DNA of 64,000 nucleotides from Streptomyces tibetensis. GTDB lineage: Bacteria > Actinomycetota > Actinomycetes > Streptomycetales > Streptomycetaceae. A program made the translations under genes and the position numbers. This document shows, in pieces, positions 8,806 through 17,130 of the stretch. The notes under the pieces are model-generated. The model made no database searches, was not told the DNA's origin, and was given only the letters and a program-made list of their open reading frames with translations. Position 1 is the stretch's first letter; every line of letters begins with the position of its first letter. Location: NCBI RefSeq assembly GCF_007655005.1, contig NZ_SZVW01000026.1, positions 62,001 through 126,000 on the forward strand, given 5' to 3'.

Positions 8806-9380
8806 GGGTCGGGTGGCTGCTGGTCCGGCACGAGGTGCGGTTGCTGGCGAGTCTCGCCCTGTGGGTGGCGCGGCGTACGCACGGGGCGGGCAGCGGGGTG
8901 GCCTTCGGGTATGCGCGGGGGCAGGGCGCGGTGATGGCCGGGTTCGCTTTCGTGTGCTTCGTCGAGACGGTCGCGTTGTCCGTGCTGCTGCGGGACTGGC
9001 CCGCCGTGCACGCGGCGTTCCTCTTCCTGGACGTGTACACGATCGTGTTCGTCGTCGGGCTGCACGCCTCGTCCGTCGTCCGTCCGCATGTGCTGGATGC
9101 GGCCGGCGGAACCCTGCGGATACGGCGGTACGTCCATGTCGACCTGCTGGTGCCGCTGGAGCGGATCGGCTCCGTACGGCGTGAGCTGCGGATGACGCAC
9201 GAGCCGGCCGACGAGGAGCTGGATGTGGAGGTGGGCTCGCAGACCAGCGTCACGCTCGAACTGACCGAACCCGTCACGCATGTCGGCTTCTTCGGGCGGC
9301 GCCGGGAAGTGCGGGTCGTCCGCTTCCACGCCGACGACGCCCACGGGCTCGTGCGCGCCCTCGGCCGGGCACGCTGCTGA
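8802..9380 (+). CDS. Membrane protein of unknown function
   Basis: 192 residues, overlapping the MerR gene by ATGA, so translation is probably coupled. Two hydrophobic helices are visible (VMAGFAFVCFVETVALSVLL at about 46-65 and FLFLDVYTIVFVVGLHA at about 75-92). A soluble C-terminal half of about 100 residues follows, rich in beta-strand-like segments and resembling a PH-like domain; this is only a guess. Likely to be the MerR regulator's target. No enzymatic motif is seen. Confidence 0.8.
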   Translation: MRVGWLLVRHEVRLLASLALWVARRTHGAGSGVAFGYARGQGAVMAGFAFVCFVETVALSVLLRDWPAVHAAFLFLDVYTIVFVVGLHASSVVRPHVLDAAGGTLRIRRYVHVDLLVPLERIGSVRRELRMTHEPADEELDVEVGSQTSVTLELTEPVTHVGFFGRRREVRVVRFHADDAHGLVRALGRARC

Positions 9381-9428
9381 GCCCGCCGACGGGCTCGTGC
9401 GCGCCCCCGGCCGGGCACGCTGCTGAGC
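9343..9428 (+). repeat. Tandem duplication of the 3' end of the membrane-protein gene
   Basis: A 40-base segment starting ACGGGCTCGTGCGCGCCC and including the stop codon occurs at 9343-9382 and, with one mismatch, at 9389-9428. The second copy is non-coding debris. Confidence 0.9.
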
Positions 9429-9481
9429 TTCCCCCGGGCCCCCGTACGCTGTCGGCGGAGTTCGATCGAAGGAGTACCCCC

Positions 9482-10264
9482 GTGCTTGTCCTGCTGCCGC
9501 CGTCCGAAGGCAAGGCCTCCTCCGGCCGCGGTGCCCCGCTGAAGCCGGAGTCGCTGTCGCTGCCGGGGCTGACCGCCGCCCGGGAGGCCGTGCTCACCGA
9601 GCTGGCCGAGCTGTGCGCCGGCGACGAGGACAAGGCACGCGAGGTGCTGGGGCTGAGCGAGGGGCTGCGGGGCGAGGTCGCGAAGAACGCGGAGCTGCGC
9701 ACGGCGGGGGCGCGGCCGGCCGGGGAGATCTACACCGGCGTGCTCTACGACGCCCTCGGCCTGGCGTCGCTGGACACGGCCGCCAAGCGGCGGGCCGCGC
9801 GGTCGCTGCTCGTGTTCTCCGGGCTGTGGGGTGCCGTGCGGGTGACGGACCGGATTCCGTCCTACCGGTGCTCGATGGGTGTGAAGCTGCCGGGGCTCGG
9901 GGCGCTGGGCGCGCACTGGCGTACGCCGATGGCGACGGTGCTGCCCGAGGTGGCCGGGGGCGGGCTGGTGCTGGATCTGCGGTCCGCCGCGTACGCCGCC
10001 GCGTGGAAGCCGAAGGGGGAGGTCGCCGGGCGGACGGCGTCCGTGCGGGTGCTGCACGCGCCGACCCGGAAGGTGGTCAGCCACTTCAACAAGGCGACCA
10101 AGGGGCGGATCGTGCGCAGCCTGCTGACCTCCGGGACCGACCCGAAGGGTCCCGCCGAGCTGGTGGAGGCGCTCCGGGATCTCGGGTACGTGGTGGAGGC
10201 ACAGGCGCCCGCGAAGCAGGGGCAGGCCTGGTCGCTGGATGTGCTGGTGGATGAAGTGCACTGA
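9482..10264 (+). CDS. yaaA: YaaA-family peroxide stress protein
   Basis: 260 residues, the full length of the UPF0246/YaaA family. The family hallmarks are present: N-terminal LLPPSEGKA, GEIYTGVLYDALG, LLVFSGLWGAVRVTDRIPSYR and C-terminal VSHFNKATKGRIVR. In E. coli YaaA protects against hydrogen peroxide by limiting free iron and has a DNA-binding cavity; the same role is assumed here. It stands alone between a membrane protein gene and eda. Confidence 0.93.
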   Translation: MLVLLPPSEGKASSGRGAPLKPESLSLPGLTAAREAVLTELAELCAGDEDKAREVLGLSEGLRGEVAKNAELRTAGARPAGEIYTGVLYDALGLASLDTAAKRRAARSLLVFSGLWGAVRVTDRIPSYRCSMGVKLPGLGALGAHWRTPMATVLPEVAGGGLVLDLRSAAYAAAWKPKGEVAGRTASVRVLHAPTRKVVSHFNKATKGRIVRSLLTSGTDPKGPAELVEALRDLGYVVEAQAPAKQGQAWSLDVLVDEVH

Positions 10265-10325
10265 CGTCGTTGCATGAGGCGCAACGACCTTTGCGCACTG
10301 TGCATGCCGACGGCAGGATGACGCC

Positions 10326-10976
10326 ATGGTCTCCCCTGCCCTGCCCGCCTCCGTGCTGGACCTCGCGCCCGTCGTTCCCGTCGTCGTCATCGAGGACGTG
10401 GGCGATGCCGTACCGCTCGCGCGGGCGCTGGTCGCGGGCGGGCTGCCCGCGATCGAGGTGACGTTGCGGACGCCCGCGGCCCTGGAGGCGATCCGGGAGA
10501 TCGCCCGGGAGGTGCCGGGGGCGGTGGTCGGGGCCGGGACGGTGATCCGGCCCGAGCAGGTCGGACAGGCGGTGGCGGCGGGCTCACGGTTCCTGGTCAG
10601 TCCCGGCTGGACGGACGGGCTGCTGGAGGCGATGCGGGCGTCGGGGGTGCCGTTCCTGCCGGGGGTGTCGACCGCGTCCGAGGTGGTGGCGCTGCTGGAG
10701 CGCGGGGTGCGCGAGATGAAGTTCTTCCCGGCGCAGGCCGCGGGCGGAACGGCGTACCTGAAGTCGCTGTCGGGGCCGTTGCCGCAGGCGCGGTTCTGCC
10801 CGACGGGCGGGATTGGCCCGGACACGGCTCCGGACTATCTGGCCCTGCCCAACGTCGGGTGCGTGGGCGGGAGCTGGATGCTGCCGCGGGATGCCGTCGC
10901 TTCGCGCGACTGGGGCCGTGTCGAGGCGCTGGCCCGGGAGGCGTCGGCGCTCAGCGCAGGTGGGACGTGTCGTTGA
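10326..10976 (+). CDS. eda: KDPG/KHG aldolase
   Basis: 216 residues, the normal length for 2-keto-3-deoxy-6-phosphogluconate aldolase, which splits KDPG to pyruvate and glyceraldehyde-3-phosphate (Entner-Doudoroff and sugar-acid catabolism). Visible motifs are the active-site Glu in GGLPAIEVTLRTP, GAGTV, the Schiff-base Lys in REMKFFPAQAAGG, and the phosphate-binding CPTGGIGPDTAPDYLALPNVGCVGGSW. The start is the ATG at 10326 (ATGGTCTCC). The 3' end overlaps the convergent RNase H gene by 26 bases. Confidence 0.93.
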   Translation: MVSPALPASVLDLAPVVPVVVIEDVGDAVPLARALVAGGLPAIEVTLRTPAALEAIREIAREVPGAVVGAGTVIRPEQVGQAVAAGSRFLVSPGWTDGLLEAMRASGVPFLPGVSTASEVVALLERGVREMKFFPAQAAGGTAYLKSLSGPLPQARFCPTGGIGPDTAPDYLALPNVGCVGGSWMLPRDAVASRDWGRVEALAREASALSAGGTCR

Positions 10977-12654
10977 GGAGGCGGACGCTGGCGTTGCCGT
11001 CCGCGTAGTAGGCGACCACCGACAGGGACGCGGCCGACAGTTCCATCCGGAACAGGGACTCGGGCGGGGCGCCCAGGGCGAGCCGGACGAGCGTCTTGAT
11101 CGGGGTCACGTGCGTGACGAGCAGGACCGTGCGGCCCGCGTGGGTGGCGACCAGCTTGTCGCGGGTGGCGGCGAGCCGGACGGCCGTCGCCGCGAAGCTC
11201 TCGCCGCCTCCGGTGGGTTCGGCGTCCGGTGAGGCCAGCCAGGCGTTCAGGTCGTCGGGGTGGCGCTCGCGCACCTCGGCGAAGGTGAGTCCCTCCCAGG
11301 CGCCGAAGTCGGTCTCGCGCAGTCCGTCGTCGATGGCCACGTCGAGTCCGAGCCGGGCGGCGACGATCCCGGCGGTCTCCCGCGTACGGGCCAGCGGCGA
11401 CGACACGACGGCCTGGATCGTGCCCCGCCTGGCCAGCATCGCGGCGGCCCGCTCGGCCTGGTCCCGTCCCACGTCGGACAGGGAGGGGTCGGTGCCACCG
11501 CTCCCGGAGAACCGCTTCTGAGGGGTCAACGGCGTCTCGCCGTGCCTCAGCAGCACGAAGGTGGCGGGTGCGCCCATGTCGGCGGGGGCCCAGCCGGGGG
11601 CGGCGACGGCCTTGGCGGCACGGGTGTCGGCGCCGGCCTTCGCGGCTTGAGCGGCACGGGTGCCGGCGTCCCCCTGCGCGGCTTGAGCGGCACGGGTGTC
11701 CCCGCTGCCCTTTGCGGCCTGGGCAGCGCGGGTGTCGGCCCCGACCTTGGCGGTCTGGGCATCGGTGTCGGCCTTCGCGGCACCGACGGATGCACGGGCA
11801 TCGGCGTCGGCCTTCGCCGCGCGGGTGTCGCCATCGGCGTCGGCCTGCGCTGCCTCCGGGCCCGAGCCCGCCGCCGCGGCGCGGGTGTCGACATCGGCGT
11901 CGTCCTGCACGGCACGCGCACCCTCGACGGCCCGCGCGGCACGCGCATCGGCGTCATCCGCCGCCGAGCCGGAAGCCGCCGCGGCCGGGACGCCCCGGCC
12001 GGATTCCGTCGAGGCCCGCGCGGCATCCGGGCCCGAGCCGGCCGCCGCGGTCTCCGCGGCCGCCGCGCGGCCTTCCGCCAGGGCTCCGCGCACTCGCGCC
12101 GCACCCGCCGCCGCGTCACCGGGCGGCTCCGGCGGGACAACACCCTCAGCACCCCCGGCGCCCCCAGCGCCCCCAGCGCCCCCAGCCGCAGCCCCGGCCG
12201 CCGTGTCCAGTTCCGCTGTCGACTCCGCCTCCGACCACCGCTCGCCCCTGGCCCCCGCGTCCATCGCCTCGTTGGCCAGCCGGTCGGCGTGCTTGTTCTC
12301 GGCCCTCGGCATCCACTCGTACGTGACCCGACCCGGCGGGAAGACCCGGGCGGCCTGCGCGGCCAGGGGCTTCATGTCGGGGTGCTTGATCTTCCAGCGG
12401 CCGGACATCTGCTCGATGACGAGCTTGGAGTCCATCCGGACGTGGACCGTCGCGTCCGGGTCCAGCGCGTGGGCGGCGCGCAGGCCGGCGAGGAGGCCGC
12501 GGTACTCGGCGACGTTGTTCGTGGCGACGCCGAGGTACTCGGCGGTCTCGCGCAGGGTCTCCCCCGTAGCCGCGTCGCTGACCACGGCCCCGTAGCCGGC
12601 CGGCCCCGGGTTGCCCCGTGACCCGCCGTCGGCCTCGACGATGAACTCCCGCAC
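10951..12654 (-). CDS. Bifunctional RNase HI / histidine-phosphatase fusion with an Ala-rich linker
   Basis: 567 residues from a GTG at 12654 (VREFIVEADGGSRGNPG). The N-terminal RNase HI domain (1-140) keeps the catalytic acids: D in EADGGSRGNPG, E in NNVAEYRGL, D in VRMDSKLVIEQM, and the late Asp in NKHADRLANEAMD. The C-terminal phosphoglycerate-mutase-like acid phosphatase domain (about 365-567) has the RHGET motif and GLRETDFGAWEGL. This architecture is known from Streptomyces and mycobacteria; from memory, SCO2299 and Rv2228c. The two domains are joined by about 220 Ala/Asp/Thr-rich residues with repeated DTRAAQAA/KA units, much longer than in mycobacteria. It is downstream of the zinc-ribbon gene with a 20-base gap and likely co-transcribed with it and nif3. 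Confidence 0.93.
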   Translation of the reverse strand: MREFIVEADGGSRGNPGPAGYGAVVSDAATGETLRETAEYLGVATNNVAEYRGLLAGLRAAHALDPDATVHVRMDSKLVIEQMSGRWKIKHPDMKPLAAQAARVFPPGRVTYEWMPRAENKHADRLANEAMDAGARGERWSEAESTAELDTAAGAAAGGAGGAGGAGGAEGVVPPEPPGDAAAGAARVRGALAEGRAAAAETAAAGSGPDAARASTESGRGVPAAAASGSAADDADARAARAVEGARAVQDDADVDTRAAAAGSGPEAAQADADGDTRAAKADADARASVGAAKADTDAQTAKVGADTRAAQAAKGSGDTRAAQAAQGDAGTRAAQAAKAGADTRAAKAVAAPGWAPADMGAPATFVLLRHGETPLTPQKRFSGSGGTDPSLSDVGRDQAERAAAMLARRGTIQAVVSSPLARTRETAGIVAARLGLDVAIDDGLRETDFGAWEGLTFAEVRERHPDDLNAWLASPDAEPTGGGESFAATAVRLAATRDKLVATHAGRTVLLVTHVTPIKTLVRLALGAPPESLFRMELSAASLSVVAYYADGNASVRLLNDTSHLR

Positions 12655-12674
12655 TGGAAGGGCTCCCTGAAAGC

Positions 12675-13418
12675 CTAGAGGCCGGACTCGGACGTGCGCA
12701 CCAGGATGCGGCGGCAGTTCTCGCAGCGGACCACCGTGTCGGGAGCCGCCTTGCGGATCTCGGCCAGCTCGGTGATGGCGAGCTCCTGCCGGCAGCCCTG
12801 GCAGCTGCGCGCGTACAGCTTCGCCGCGCCGACGCCGCCCTGCTGGCCGCGCAGCTTGTCGTAGAGCCCCAGCAGATCGGCCGGAATCGAGCCGGCGACG
12901 ACCTCGCGCTCCTTGGTGATCGTGGCGACCTCGCCGTCGATCTGCTCGAAGGCGGCGTCGCGGCGCGCGGTCGCGTCGTCGATCTTCGACTGGACGGAGG
13001 AGACGCGCTCGGTCAGCTCGGCGACCCGCTCCTGCGCGGACTCGCGGCGCTCCATGACCTCCAGCACCACGTCCTCCAGATCGCCCTGCCGCTTGGCGAG
13101 GGAGGCGATCTCGCGCTGGAGGTTCTCCAAGTCCTTGGGGGAGGTGACGGCGCCCGAGTCGAGGCGCTGCTGGTCGCGGGTGGCGCGCTGGCGCACCTGG
13201 TCCACGTCCTGCTCGGCCTTGGTCTGCTCGCGGGCGGTGTCGCTCTCCTCGGTCTGCGCGGCCACGAGCAGGTCGCGCAGCTGGGTGTGGTCCTTGGTCA
13301 GCGACTCGATCTCGGCGTGCTCGGGCAGCGACTTGCGCTTGTGCGCGAGCTGCTGGAGGCGGACGTCGAGGTCCTGGACGTCGAGGAGACGGATCTGGTC
13401 GGCGGGCGCGGCGTTCAG
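12675..13418 (-). CDS. C4-type zinc-ribbon protein with long coiled coil
   Basis: 247 residues if translation starts at the CTG at 13418. That codon has a GGAG 7 bases upstream and overlaps the Nif3 stop (CTGA). The first ATG/GTG alternative (GTG at 13265) would cut off a conserved N-terminus (APADQIRLLDVQDLDVRLQQLAHKRKSLPEH). Residues about 20-175 form a coiled coil, followed by a zinc ribbon with Cys pairs CQGC and CENC. Homologues (Rv2229c type) sit beside Nif3 and RNase HI in actinobacteria. The function is unproven; a nucleic-acid-binding or scaffolding role is usually assumed. Confidence 0.9.
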   Translation of the reverse strand: MNAAPADQIRLLDVQDLDVRLQQLAHKRKSLPEHAEIESLTKDHTQLRDLLVAAQTEESDTAREQTKAEQDVDQVRQRATRDQQRLDSGAVTSPKDLENLQREIASLAKRQGDLEDVVLEVMERRESAQERVAELTERVSSVQSKIDDATARRDAAFEQIDGEVATITKEREVVAGSIPADLLGLYDKLRGQQGGVGAAKLYARSCQGCRQELAITELAEIRKAAPDTVVRCENCRRILVRTSESGL

Positions 13419-14269
13419 TTCGGGGCTCCAAGGGGATCAGAAGGGGACGAGGCCGCGTGCGCGGTCCAGGGGTCGGTGACCGTCTTCGAGACGTGGACGC
13501 GCAGGTCCCATCCGTGCCGGTCGGAGATCTCGTCGAGCTGGCTCGCGGCCAGCTCGCACCAGGGCCACTCGGTGGCCCAGTGCGCCGCGTCGAGCAGCGC
13601 GAGGGGGGTGTGGGCGCGGGCCTCGGAGACGGGGTGGTGGCGCAGGTCCGCGGTGAGGAAGGCGTCGGCCCCGGCGGCGCGGACGTGGTCGAAGAGGCTG
13701 TCGCCGGAGCCGCCGCTGACGGCGACCGTGCGCACGAGCGCCTCGGGGTCGCCGGCGACGCGGATGCCCTGCGCGGTGGCGGGCAGCCGTTCGGCGGCGC
13801 GGGCGGCGAGTTCGCGGACGGTCACCGGGTGGTCCAGCGCGCAGAGCCGGCCGAGGCCCCGGCGGCCCTCGGGGTCGCCGGCATCGGGCACGAGCGGCCC
13901 GGTGACCCGCAGGTCCAGGGCGCCCGCGAGGGCGTCGGAGACACCCGGGTCGGCGGTGTCGGCGTTTGTGTGGGCGACGTGCAGCGCGATGTCGTTCTTG
14001 ATGAGGGTGTGGACGACACGGCCCTTGAAGTGCGTCGCCGCGACCGTCGTCGTGCCGCGCAGATAGAGCGGGTGGTGGGTGACGAGCAGGTCGGCGCCCA
14101 GCTTCACCGCCTCGTCGACGATCTCCTGGACCGGGTCGACGGCGAACAGGACCCGCGTGACCTCCTGGTCCGGGTCGCCCGCGACGGTGCCGACCGCGTC
14201 CCAGGACTCGGCCCGCTCGGCGGGCCACAGGGTCTCCAGCGCGGCGATGACTTCAGACAGACGGGGCAC
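13415..14269 (-). CDS. Nif3-like dinuclear metal-centre protein (DUF34)
   Basis: 284 residues from the GTG at 14269 (VPRLSEVIAALETLWPAERAESWDAVG). Family motifs are seen: VGTVAGDPDQEVTRVLFAVDPV, the metal-binding DLLVTHHPLYLRG, THFKGRVVHTLIKNDIALHVAHTNAD, GSGDSLFDHVRAAGADAFLTADLRHHPVSEA, and C-terminal LLDAAHWATEWPWCE. Members form toroidal hexamers with a two-metal site. The activity is unsettled (GTP cyclohydrolase-like or phosphoesterase). It is the first gene of a three-gene operon with the zinc-ribbon and RNase HI/phosphatase genes. Confidence 0.93.
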   Translation of the reverse strand: MPRLSEVIAALETLWPAERAESWDAVGTVAGDPDQEVTRVLFAVDPVQEIVDEAVKLGADLLVTHHPLYLRGTTTVAATHFKGRVVHTLIKNDIALHVAHTNADTADPGVSDALAGALDLRVTGPLVPDAGDPEGRRGLGRLCALDHPVTVRELAARAAERLPATAQGIRVAGDPEALVRTVAVSGGSGDSLFDHVRAAGADAFLTADLRHHPVSEARAHTPLALLDAAHWATEWPWCELAASQLDEISDRHGWDLRVHVSKTVTDPWTAHAASSPSDPLGAPN

Positions 14270-14466
14270 GGGAGCAAGGCTACCCGCCTGATCTGTGGCG
14301 TTGCACCGCCACCGCCCGCTCCCGGCACCCATCGCCCCGCTCAGCACAATCGCCCCCTTTTCCTCAGGCGAATCGTTCCTGGAACACCCTTATGTGTGAA
14401 GCCCGCTGCCGCGGAATTCCACACTCCTGCAGGCGAACTACCTTCGTCACTGGAGGTGACCGATCG

Positions 14467-15765
14467 ATGACGGTCTGTGCTGTCGAGCCTTCGGCGGGAT
14501 TCGAGAACGGTGACGAGTACGGCGGCTGGGACGGCCGCGGAGACGGCCGCGGGGACGGGTCCGCGCCGGCCGGCTGCACATTCACCGCGGACGGCGCCTA
14601 CGGCGCGCGTCTCGCGTCGGCAGGCGGCTCCTGGTATCCGGAGCGCTGGACCCTGGACGGCCCTGAGCCGTACGCGGTGCCCCTGCCGCGCAACCAACCG
14701 GAGGAGCCCGGCACCGAGGTGCAGCCGATGGCCGACGGGCGGGTGCTCATCCACCGGGTGGTGGGCGGGCGGCACGCCTTCTCTCTGCTGTACCCGACCG
14801 GCCCGGGCACCGGCGAGCTGCCCCTGGGTGCGGTCGGCTGTCCGGACCGGTCCGGCCGGCTGCGGCTGCTGCCACCCGCCCCGGACGGCGAACGGGCCTA
14901 CGCCCTCGCCGTGGGGCCGCGCACGACGTCGGTGTGGCTGGTGGCGGGCGGTGCCTTCGGGCCCGAGCGGCTGGCGGAGCTGCCCGGCCGCTGCTCGGGC
15001 GGGGTATGGCTGGACCGGTCGGGACGGATGCTGGCACTGGACCGGGAGACCGAGGGCCGCACCAAGGCCGTCGTGGTGGACCTGGAGTGCGGCGGTGAGG
15101 TGTCGCCGCTGCTGCAGATCGCCGCCGACAGCGACGACCGGGTGCTGCTCGCCGACCACGACAGCGGGCTGCTGATCGTCCGCTCGGACGCGCCCTCGCC
15201 GGGGCAGGACCGGCTGGGCTGGGGTGTCCTCGGCAGCACGCTCCCGGTGCGCTTCCCGGAGTGCCTGCGGGTGCGGGACTGCTCCGTCACACCGTTCGCC
15301 ATCCAGCCGGGGCAGGTGCTGACGCCCGAGAGCTGCGCGGTGGCGTTGCGGGTGGACGGGCCGACGGGCAGCTGGGTCGCTGTCTGGCGTCCCGCCGAGC
15401 GGCGGGTGCACCATCTCCGGGCGCCCGAGGGGTGGTTGACGGGTACGGGCCTGTGGACAGCGGAGGGGGTGCTGCGGCTGCCGTACGCGACGGAGGCCGT
15501 GCCGTGCGGGGTGGCGCAGGTGAGCCCGCCCCCCGCCGCCGAGCCGGAGCCCGGGGCCGTGCCGGGGCCGCAGGCGCAACAGCCGCCGTCGCAACAGCCG
15601 CCCTCGCAACCGCAGCAGGCGGCCCCGCCTCCTGGACACCCGGGACGGCTCACAGCGCCGGGCGAGCCCTGCCCGCCGGCCCCGGCCGCCCAGCCTCCGA
15701 CGCCCTCGGCCGCACGTCCTGTGCCCCTTCAGGAAGCGCCGTTGGGACGCCTTGTAACGAACTAG
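14467..15765 (+). CDS. Conserved Streptomyces protein of unknown function with Gln/Pro-rich tail
   Basis: 432 residues from the ATG at 14467, which has GGAGGTGA 8 bases upstream. No signal peptide or membrane helix is seen. Residues about 45-340 have a repeated strand-turn pattern with many Gly/Trp/Asp turns (GSWYPERWTLDG, RTTSVWLVAGGAFGPERLAELPGRCSGGVWLDRSG, LLADHDSGLLIV). This is compatible with a beta-propeller, but no named family is recognised. The last 90 residues are low-complexity Pro/Gln/Ala with QQPPSQQPPSQPQQ. It is monocistronic, and function is unknown. Confidence 0.8.
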   Translation: MTVCAVEPSAGFENGDEYGGWDGRGDGRGDGSAPAGCTFTADGAYGARLASAGGSWYPERWTLDGPEPYAVPLPRNQPEEPGTEVQPMADGRVLIHRVVGGRHAFSLLYPTGPGTGELPLGAVGCPDRSGRLRLLPPAPDGERAYALAVGPRTTSVWLVAGGAFGPERLAELPGRCSGGVWLDRSGRMLALDRETEGRTKAVVVDLECGGEVSPLLQIAADSDDRVLLADHDSGLLIVRSDAPSPGQDRLGWGVLGSTLPVRFPECLRVRDCSVTPFAIQPGQVLTPESCAVALRVDGPTGSWVAVWRPAERRVHHLRAPEGWLTGTGLWTAEGVLRLPYATEAVPCGVAQVSPPPAAEPEPGAVPGPQAQQPPSQQPPSQPQQAAPPPGHPGRLTAPGEPCPPAPAAQPPTPSAARPVPLQEAPLGRLVTN

Positions 15766-15862
15766 TGCCGGTTGGCGTGGCCGCCTGGATCCGAGGTCAG
15801 GGGTGCCGGTTAGACTCACCCGGCTGTAAAAAAGATCATGTTGACGGGGTGAATTCCATCCG

Positions 15863-16030
15863 ATGAGCGACGCCAGCACGAGCCACCCGAGCAATGCCGA
15901 CGTCCAGCAGCCCTCCTCCGGCCCCGGCCGGCACCGTGGTGAGGTCTCCACGCAGGACGGCGAGACGGCTCCGCGCGGACGTCACCGCAAGCCGGTGGCG
16001 AAGACCGAGCAGGCCGTGACCGCGGCCTGA
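15863..16030 (+). CDS. Small 55-residue basic protein with two GRHR motifs
   Basis: The frame runs from ATG at 15863 to TGA at 16028-16030 and ends just before a strong terminator, which supports a real gene. The protein is Ser/Gln/Pro-rich and carries GRHRG at about residues 22-26 and GRHRK at about 39-43. A weak GGGGTGA ribosome site lies 11 bases upstream. An AT-rich stretch with TAGACT some 50 bases upstream could be a -10. No membrane segment is seen. The family is not recognised, and a nucleic-acid-binding role is only a guess from the basic motifs. Confidence 0.6.
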   Translation: MSDASTSHPSNADVQQPSSGPGRHRGEVSTQDGETAPRGRHRKPVAKTEQAVTAA

Positions 16031-16053
16031 CGGCACGCCGGTCACCACACCGA

Positions 16054-16090
16054 GAACGGCCCTTCCCGCCACAAGCGGGCAGGGCCGTTC
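16054..16090 (+). terminator. Strong hairpin terminator after the 55-residue gene
   Basis: GAACGGCCCT pairs perfectly with AGGGCCGTTC, with an inner CCCGC/GCGGG stem. It sits between a plus-strand and a minus-strand gene and could serve both. Confidence 0.85.
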
Positions 16091-16138
16091 CGTGTCTGTC
16101 GCCGCCCGTCACCGCCCGGCACCCGCTTGCGGCCGCTT

Positions 16139-17119
16139 TCACCCGCGCTTCAGACCCAGCACCTCCGCCGCGGCGAACGTCTCCCCCGCCGGCCGGTCCG
16201 CGTAGTACGGGCCGAGGACCGCCTCCAGTTCGTCGTAGGTGAAGGTGTCCTGCTTGCTGTCGAACCTGGCGGCGACCCGCGGCCGTTCGACGACGGCGAC
16301 CATCCCGCCGTGCACCACGAGGAGCTGCCCGTTGACGTGGGCGGCGGCGGGCGAGGCCAGATAGCCGACGAGCGGGGCGACGTGCTCGGGGGCGAGCGGG
16401 TCGAGAGCGGCGCCGGACGGCTGCTCGATGCCCGCGAAGACGTCCTCGGTCATCCGGGTGCGGGCACGGGGGCAGATGGCGTTGGCCGTGACGCCGTACC
16501 GGGCGAGGGCGAGGGCGGTGGAGGTGGTGAGGCCGACGATCCCGCCCTTGGCCGCCGCGTAGTTGGGCTGTCCGGCGGAGCCCGCGAGGAACGCCTCCGA
16601 GGAGGTGTTCACGATCCGCCCGAACACCGGCTCCCCGGCCCGCTTGGACCGCTCCCGCCAATGCGCGGCGGCGAACCGGGTGGTGTTGAAATGGCCCTTG
16701 AGGTGCACGCGGACGACGGAGTCCCACTCCTCCTCGGTCATCGAGAAGACCATGCGGTCGCGCAGGATGCCCGCGTTGTTGACGAGGATGTCCAGCTTGC
16801 CGTACGCGGTGACGGCCGACTCGACGAGCGCCCGGGCCTGCGCGAAGTCGGAGACGTCGCCGCACTGCGCGAGGGCGCTCCCGCCCGCCGCCCGGATCTC
16901 GGCGGCGACCTCCTCGGCGGGCCCCGCCGCCGCCTCGCCCGTGCCTCCCCCAAGCTCTCGGCTCCCCTCGAGCAGGGGGGACCCCCCTCGGCCGGGCTGC
17001 CCGTAGTCGTTGACGACGACGGCGGCGCCGAGCCGGGCGAGTTCCAGCGCCTCGGCCCGGCCGATCCCGCGGCCGGCGCCCGTGACGACGGCGGACAGCC
17101 CCTGAAGTGGCAGTGACAT
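16139..17119 (-). CDS. SDR-family dehydrogenase, Hsd4A-like (3-hydroxyacyl-CoA dehydrogenase)
   Basis: 326 residues. Rossmann motif TGAGRGIGRAEALELARLGA at about 13-32, VVNDYG, NNAG (NAGI), catalytic Ser in VNTSSEAFL and YxxxK in YAAAKGG. The RAEALELARLGAAVVVNDYG stretch is typical of the multifunctional-enzyme/Hsd4A branch, which oxidises 3-hydroxyacyl-CoA or steroid hydroxyls. It is last in an operon with the zinc ADH (11-base gap) and the MaoC hydratase, so a hydration-oxidation pair on acyl-CoA side chains is likely. Between residues about 45 and 60 an interspersed DNA repeat is inserted in frame (GGSPLLEGSRELGGG), next to the cofactor-binding region. Confidence 0.88.
   Translation of the reverse strand: MSLPLQGLSAVVTGAGRGIGRAEALELARLGAAVVVNDYGQPGRGGSPLLEGSRELGGGTGEAAAGPAEEVAAEIRAAGGSALAQCGDVSDFAQARALVESAVTAYGKLDILVNNAGILRDRMVFSMTEEEWDSVVRVHLKGHFNTTRFAAAHWRERSKRAGEPVFGRIVNTSSEAFLAGSAGQPNYAAAKGGIVGLTTSTALALARYGVTANAICPRARTRMTEDVFAGIEQPSGAALDPLAPEHVAPLVGYLASPAAAHVNGQLLVVHGGMVAVVERPRVAARFDSKQDTFTYDELEAVLGPYYADRPAGETFAAAEVLGLKRG
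16945..16987 (-). repeat. Family-A interspersed repeat inside the SDR gene
   Basis: About 43 bases with the core CAAGCTCTCGGCTCCCCTCG and CGAGCAGGGGGGACCCCCC, the same element as at 38023, 39441 and 41570 but in inverted orientation relative to 38023 and 41570. It is inserted in frame. Confidence 0.9.
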
Positions 17120-17130
17120 CGGCGGAGTCC

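Noticed and set aside
8786..10825. A 679-codon minus-strand frame
   Set aside because: Antisense of the membrane protein, yaaA and eda genes, all of which have family motifs on the plus strand.
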